From Eleginops maclovinus (lineage: Eukaryota > Chordata > Actinopteri > Perciformes > Eleginopidae): DNA of 64,000 bases. The number at the start of each line of letters is the position of its first letter. Position 1 is the stretch's first letter. The stretch spans positions 4,057,868 to 4,121,867 of the forward strand of contig NC_086358.1 in the NCBI RefSeq assembly GCF_036324505.1, read 5' to 3'. Below the pieces are notes generated by a model. That model saw only the letters and a program-made list of their open reading frames with translations, was not told the DNA's origin and ran no database searches. Position numbers and translations under genes: made by a program. Shown in pieces: positions 40,611 to 64,000 of this stretch.

Positions 40611-41240
40611 TTCAAGGGGTTCAATGTTTGTTTTTTATGTGGTGGGGGCTCAGTGTCGAGTACGATATAACCATATATTTTTACAAATATTAAAACCATT
40701 CAAGGACTTGGAAGTATAAATTATGATGACTTTATTTGCAGATTTCCTCGACACACCACGTCATTTATATTTAAAAAATAAACACACTATTGCTTTATTA
40801 GGACACACTACTATGTCGTTGTTTGACTTACTATACCCTACGTTTTTTCAGATATCTTCCACATACTATAATACACGTTTTTCCTGAAATGTTGAAATAC
40901 TTCGCTTTGCCTTTTTAAATATCTTTTGGACACTAAACTGTCGCTTTGTGAGAAATTTCTGCCGTAATATACAATTACTTTTTCTACATTTTGGGAATAC
41001 TATACTCATTTTTTTCTGATGTTCAACATACACTGTGTAATACATTTTGCAACATACTTTATTCCGTCCTATGATTCTGTCATTTCTCTGCTCATTTCCA
41101 CATACAGTACTATACCATAACTTTAGTTTTTTACATACTATGATTTTTATACTATTTTTTTTATATATATTTTATCGTATACTTTATTAATTTATTTCCA
41201 TAATAATGTATATAATCATAAAATACTATGACTTTACATA
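40611..41240. other. Intergenic, AT-rich
   Basis: AT-rich sequence with many CATACTAT / ATACTTTT-like words but no clear repeat unit; nothing coding was recognised. Confidence 0.45.
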
Positions 41241-41242
41241 TC

Positions 41243-41518
41243 CAGTCAGTAGGGGCTTGGACTGGGAATCGTAGGGTCGCCGGTTCAAGTCCCCGAACAG
41301 ACTTGAAATATGGAAAGTGGACTGTTACTTGGAGAGGTCCCAGTTCACCTCCTGGGCCCTGCTGTGGTGCCCTTGAGCACGGCACCGGACACCTCCAATC
41401 CCCCTCCCCATGCGCTCCCCAGGCGCTGCACAATGCTCCTAGTACTAGGATGGGTTAAATGCAGAGGACCAATTTCACTGTGTGTGAATAAAGAGGGTTT
41501 CATCCTCCGATTCTATTG
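41243..41518 (+). mobile_element. tRNA-derived SINE, plus orientation
   Basis: The head has a tRNA-like B box, GGTTCAAGTCC at 41282-41292, preceded by a partial A-box region CAGTCAGTAGGGGCTTGG. The body (CCTGGGCCCTGCTGTGGTGCC, AGTACTAGGATGGGTTAAA) and tail (AGAGGGTTTCATCCTCCGA) match the inverted copy at 41583-41887. RNA polymerase III promoter elements within a body of about 270 bp identify a SINE rather than a tRNA gene. Confidence 0.85.
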
Positions 41519-41582
41519 CACAAACAATAACAGCATTTTCTGTTTTATTCACTCCTGATTTTCATATTTATAGATAGATAGA

Positions 41583-41887
41583 GTCGGAGGATGAAACCCT
41601 CTTTCTTCGTCACATGCACACAGCAGAGCACACACAGTGAAATTGGTCCTCTGCATTTAACCCATCCTAGTACTAGGAGCAGTGGGCAGCTGTTGTGCAG
41701 CGCCCGGGCAGCAATGGGGTAGATGGATTGGAGGTGCCTTGCTCAAGGGCACCACAGCAGGGCCCAGTAGGTGAACTGGGACATCTCCAAGTAGCAGTCC
41801 ACTTTCCATATCTTTCAAGTCTGTTCGGGGACTTGAACCGGCGACCCTACGATTCCCAGCCCAAGCCCCTACTGACTGAGCCACTGC
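41583..41887 (-). mobile_element. tRNA-derived SINE, minus orientation
   Basis: The reverse complement begins GCAGTGGCTCAGTCAGTAGGG, a fuller A box than the partner, followed by the B box GGTTCAAGTCC (plus 41829-41839), the shared body and a tail ending in TCTA repeats. It lies head-out against the plus copy, so the two form a long inverted repeat with a spacer of about 65 bp. Confidence 0.85.
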
Positions 41888-43200
41888 ATAAAAACATTCA
41901 TTTTAAAGTTCCTAACAAAAACTAAGTCAAAACTTGAGCCACTATCCATGGAAACATTACCAATAAAAGGGAGCCTGTAGACACACAATGAATAAACTAG
42001 ACAGAACTGTTTTTATTCTAAACTTAAATATCCAGGGAGGGAAATGCTACCAGCTGCACATCTTCAAACATCGACTGCACCAACATGCGATTTGGACGAT
42101 AAACACTGACACTGCACCGGAGCAGCTAGGGTTGCATGTTTATAAGATCAGTCACCTCGTCTACAACGGCATACTGGGACCAAAGAGGTTCAGAAGAAAA
42201 GACATATTACAGAGCCGAGGGTGGGGGGGGTGGGGAAATATATATATACATATCATTTTTTATAAGATTATATTATTAATAAATTGTCGTTATTTCTTTA
42301 AAATAAATCCATGAGGAAAAACCTTCAATATTCAGATTTTTGAGCCTTTGATATTAGATTTCAGATTTTTTTGGGGCCAATTTATGCCTTTTTATTCACA
42401 GATTAATAATAAAAAATATACAATTATAACAGATTATTTATTTTCTCCTGCTTACCGCTTTAATGTCAGATAATATACAATTCTTTGCATAAATTAACTG
42501 CTTTAATCTCAAAGGATATCCATGTTTCTCACGTAAATTTAATTTGGTTATTCTAAGAAATATCACGTAATTGAACCGTTTTAATCTCAGGATATGCACC
42601 TTTAACTTTATTTACACTTTTAGTCTTTGGATATGTTTTGTTCAGATATTGCTCACCTCCCCTGGCTCTGTAATTAGATTTAGATTAGATTATATTTTGA
42701 TACAAGACGCCGTTGTATAAGCGTGACTGAAGCAGCGCATAGAGAATAAATACCACGATCATTTCCTGATGATTGAATATGAAAATAAACGAGGTCTTTT
42801 AAAACACACGCACGGTAAAAAATGAAATGGTGAGCAGTGCATAGCAAAACCTGTAAATGTACAATCTCAACAATCGACGTAAATACAACACAGCTACAGG
42901 TACTGTACTGTAGAGGAGTCACCAGGAGGAGCAGGGAGCAGGAAGGTACCATTTACAGTAGGATGCAGTTTCTCTTTTTTCTCCACATGCATTTGACATT
43001 CATTCATCAGAAGCTGAAGAGTCCCCGCCTGAAGCACTCGGCTTTCTCAATAAAACAGAAGACCCACGCTTTGTCAAACAGATGATTTGTGATGAACGAG
43101 TCTTCTCTCGGTGGAAGGTGTTCTGTTGTTGGTTTAGGAATAAATAAAGGTTATTGGATTCATGTAGACTCCTCGCAGGCAGAGAAATAGCAGTGGCTGC
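41888..43200. other. Intergenic, nothing recognised
   Basis: AT-rich sequence between the SINE pair and the family-A copies. No gene or RNA was recognised; a G-rich run lies near 42223. Confidence 0.45.
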
Positions 43201-43204
43201 AGAT

Positions 43205-43570
43205 TTAAAGAGGCCCTATTATGGTTTCCCTTTCCTGTAGTGTGTTATAAAGGTTTTGGTGCATGTAAATGGTCTGCAAAGGCTAAAATCCCAAAGTTCC
43301 CTCCAGAAGGGGTTTGAAAATTGTCTTCTGTTTTCTATTTCATCCAATTAAGGTTCTAAAAAAAACACATGTTATAATTAATGTGAAAAAATGATTACAA
43401 AAAATTCAAAATGTAGGTTTTCCGATAAGGGGGGTTCCTTTCCCTGTAGCGTGTTATAAAGGGTTTGGTGCATGTAAATGGTCCTGCAAAGGCTAAAATC
43501 CCTCCAGAGGGAGTTCGAAAATTCTCTTCTGTTTTGTATTTCATCCAACTAAGGCCCTTATGTTATAATC
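43205..43570 (+). repeat. Tandem duplication of a partial family-A repeat
   Basis: Two copies about 215-220 bp apart share CCCTGTAG(T/C)GTGTTATAAAGG, GGTGCATGTAAATGGTC, CTGCAAAGGCTAAAATCC, CTTCTGTTTT and TATTTCATCCAA. The first begins TTTAAAGAGGCCCTATTATGG, the usual family end. Confidence 0.75.
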
Positions 43571-43680
43571 AATGTGAACAAATGAAAAAAAGTAGGTATT
43601 CAGAAACTTCAGGGCACTGTTTTACTTCCAGAGGATTATTAACTGAGTGTGTGTGGATGAATTTGACTTAATCTCCCAGT

Positions 43681-44329
43681 TTTATTTCATTACAATTCCA
43701 ATGATCGATGCCCTTTAAACTCACAGTATGTTGAGATGATGACATATTTAACCCTAAATAAACAATAAGGATACATATGATACAATGATTTTTACCATTA
43801 CTAATGAACTCATGCTGTGTGTGAGGCAGTGAACGCCCCGCTGCATGAACTCTCTGGCTCTGTACACGCTACCTACACTACTCTTGCTTCCAGAGTCATC
43901 AGTCTACGTCTACGCTTGATCTTTACAATTTTCATATATGATCTGATAGAAAATATAAACTTTTATACAGTCAGGTATTAAACATCGCTAGTAATCCAAA
44001 TATCCAGACCAGTTGTTCTTCATTACTGTTTGAAATGCTGCACCGGAGCTAATGGAGGGTTTAAGTATTTGACTTTAAAAAGAGAGATGTAAATAAAGTA
44101 AAGACTAGTGTGTGTTTGACTTCCTGTTCACACCTGAAATGGCAGTGCACACAGGGCTGTCATTATCTGTGATTTTCTCCAGTTAGATTACAGTGTATTT
44201 CCCTTCTGCCTGCTATAGATGACGCGCTCTCTGTTCCCGTTGCAGTGAGTGTCTCTGTGTGTGATCTTGGCACTTTGGTTGTTGGAGAGCAGAGTGAAAA
44301 TGAAGTCGACATCCGACCAAATTCCTCTC
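43681..44329 (-). other. grid2ip: grid2ip 3' UTR (approximate)
   Basis: Downstream of the TAG at 44330 on the minus strand, the first clear AATAAA (TTTATT on the plus strand) is at 43681-43686. It overlaps the edge of the family-A duplication. The call is positional. Confidence 0.35.
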
Positions 44330-61999
<17,670 letters not shown>

Positions 62000-62434
62000 C
62001 TGCAAGAGACACAAAAGATGGCAGAAAATCAAACATCAATCAGGGTTTATAAAAAGCATCCCGGCTAACAAGGAGCGCTGAACAGACGGGCAGGAAGAGG
62101 GTGACTAATGTGAGGCTGTCAATCTGACATGCACCATAATGAGAAGATCTTCATGCTTAATTATCATTACGTAAAGAAACAGTGCTGTCAAAACATCCCC
62201 GCTCAGACTGCACCGTCCCACCTCCTCATCCGTCAACACACTGCTGGATTTCACTCACAAGGAATCATTTTTATTTTCTTTACCAAATATCAGGAAATAA
62301 CAATCTCTTTAATTATGCAAAACTCACATCCCTTTGGCAGAGTTACTGCAGACCACTGTACACGTTTAGCTGATGCTTTAACTCAAGCCAGAAGAAATTC
62401 TGCTTTAACATTATCTTTCAGTAGGAAAGACCTT

Positions 62435-62935
62435 TGATTTATTTGTTTTTTATATTGATTTATTATTTTTTAATATTTATTTTGATTTATTTGTTTTTTT
62501 ATATTGATTTATTATTTTTTAATATTTATTTTTGATTTATTTGGTTTTTATATTTGATTTATTATTTTTTAATATCTATTTTTGATTTATTTGTTTTTAT
62601 ATTTGTTTGTTTTTTTATATTGATTTATTATTTTTTAATATTTATTTTTGATTTATTTGTTTTTTTATATTGATTTATTATTTTTTAATATTTATTTTTG
62701 ATTTATTTGGTTTTTATATTTGATTTATTATTTTTTAATATCTATTTTTGATTTATTTGTTTTTTTATATTTGATTTATTATTTTTTAATATTTATTTTT
62801 GATTTATTTGGTTTTTATATTTGATTTATTATTTTTTAATATTTATTTTGGATTTATTTGTTTTTTTATATTGATTTTTTTTATCTATTATTTTTTTATA
62901 TTATTTATTTGATTTATTTATAAAAATTGTTATGA
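62435..62935 (+). repeat. AT-rich ~50-bp tandem repeat
   Basis: The unit GATTTATTTGTTTTTTTATAT followed by TGATTTATTATTTTTTAATA recurs at about 62435, 62484, 62534 and 62584 and continues with small length changes for about nine or ten copies. It is more than 90 percent A+T and lies in the grid2ip intron at the right edge. Confidence 0.85.
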
Positions 62936-63358
62936 TTTATTAGTTTTATATATTTTTTGTTAATTGATTTGTTTTTTACATATTTGTATTAATTGACTTT
63001 TTTTTTCGTTTTATTGATTTACTTGTATTACTATTTATTTCACTCTAAAATGAATCGAGCATATTTTACTCCCGGGATAAGATAGAACTGCTTTTTATTT
63101 CTCATTCTGGTTCTGATTCCTGTGATAACGTCATTGTGTCCACATCCAAAGGCCACGACACAGATTTGAAATCACAGTGTTTAGTGGTTTCCTGTTTATC
63201 AGAAAAGGATCTGTGTTCAGATCACGATGAGAGACCTGCTCTCCACCCCCACCATCTCCATATCATCCTCCATAAGGCCCACTGAGTCAGCGCTGGCCGC
63301 TTCAGCACATGATGGTGGGAGATAATGGTGGGCGGGAATGGTGCCGTCATCAAAAAAA

Positions 63359-63359
63359 C

Positions 63360-63431
<72 letters not shown>
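63359..63431 (+). repeat. (CA)n microsatellite
   Basis: About 35 CA dinucleotides with one early interruption, in grid2ip intron sequence. Confidence 0.95.
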
Positions 63432-63433
<2 letters not shown>

Positions 63434-63819
63434 CCCTCATCACCACTGAGGAATGTGGCAAACTCCCTCACCAGTAAGTTCACAGCCTCTCATGTCTGGT
63501 ACTTTTGTTTGGGAGAGCAATAACAGCTAATTAAAAAGCCCTTTATTGCAGGAAATTAAATCAAATGGAAGTCATTATTATTTTCACTAAATGCTCTTTC
63601 ATGAGCTAATTTTAGAGTTGAATTTTTCTGCAAATAATGTCTCTGGTAAAAAGCAGCAAGAGGTGTTTCATCCGAAACGCCCTTAAGGGAAGTCACTCAC
63701 CTGTGGACTCTAATGATCAATGTAATAAAAGCAAGAAGAGTGCAGATATCTTCCAGGTGTGCCCCTCAAACAATAAAGATTTGAAAGTAACTCATTTATA
63801 TCATCCTAGTATGCTCTTT

Positions 63820-64000
63820 GGGGTTTCCCCCTCTCCTGTATATAGGTTTGTGTGCATGTAAATAGTCTGGAAAGGCTAACATCCCTCCAGAGGGAGTTTC
63901 TCTCCCACACGCTCTGCCAACTGGCTAAAACGCCTCCATTGGACTCCTTTGTTTACTTCAGGAACACTCATGCTTCAATTGGCTAGCGCTCAGACACATT
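63820..64000 (+). mobile_element. Family-A repeat copy, cut by the window edge
   Basis: GTGTGCATGTAAATAGTCTG, AAAGGCTAACATCCCTCCAG, AGGGAGTTTCTC, CCATTGGACTCCTTTGTTTA and TTGGCTAGCGCTCAGACACA match the family in order. The copy continues past the edge. Confidence 0.75.

Noticed and set aside
41243..41320. tRNA gene
   Set aside because: A and B box words are present, but the body continues into a 270-bp conserved SINE and the sequence lacks a foldable tRNA cloverleaf.
63217..63300. Minus-strand frame (ADSVGLMEDDMEMVGVESR) as an upstream grid2ip exon
   Set aside because: The possible acceptor has no polypyrimidine tract, and with the only nearby donor the 64-bp exon would leave two bases, while exon 61930-61999 needs one. 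It also does not resemble the expected first half of the PDZ domain.

Overview
This window is vertebrate nuclear DNA, most likely from a teleost fish. It holds large intron-split genes with U2-type splice sites, long (CA)n tracts, tRNA-derived SINEs, an L2-type LINE tail and many short inverted-repeat transposons of the kind common in fish. There are no operons, ribosome binding sites or prokaryotic features. Three protein genes were reconstructed exon by exon from splice signals, reading phase and recalled family sequence; no database search was possible.

Layout. (1) 1-4,350, minus strand: the first six coding exons of lcmt1, the leucine carboxyl methyltransferase of the PP2A catalytic subunit. 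It runs off the left edge. (2) 4,350-6,580: a roughly 2 kb head-to-head intergenic stretch with a zinc-finger relic, a degenerate tandem repeat and a GC-rich promoter. (3) 6,579-38,485, plus strand: a complete 20-exon arhgap17 (RICH1/nadrin) gene encoding 856 aa with a BAR domain, a RhoGAP domain with its arginine finger, a proline-rich tail and a C-terminal ESTVL PDZ ligand. Its 3' UTR probably reaches about 40.6 kb. (4) 40.6-44.3 kb: a tail-to-tail intergenic stretch with an inverted pair of SINEs. (5) 44,330-61,999, minus strand: 19 coding exons of grid2ip (delphilin), from the second half of a PDZ domain through a harmonin-like helical domain and FH1-FH2 to the C-terminal SPLAW and stop. 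Its 5' exons lie beyond the right edge. (6) 62-64 kb: grid2ip intron with an AT-rich tandem repeat and a long CA tract.

The genes are unrelated in pathway but all touch signalling and the cytoskeleton: PP2A methylation, Cdc42/Rac inactivation at membranes and junctions, and actin assembly at Purkinje-cell synapses. lcmt1 and arhgap17 are also neighbours on human 16p12, whereas human GRID2IP is on 7p22, so the convergent arhgap17-grid2ip junction is a fish-side arrangement.

I found no new multi-gene system. The observations worth following are in splicing and repeats: a GC-AG first intron, a weak donor fused to a stop and an AATAAA, acceptors made of (TG)n, a 33-bp minisatellite with a 197-bp higher-order period, a nested transposon with a clean 9-bp target duplication, and several uncatalogued-looking inverted-repeat elements.
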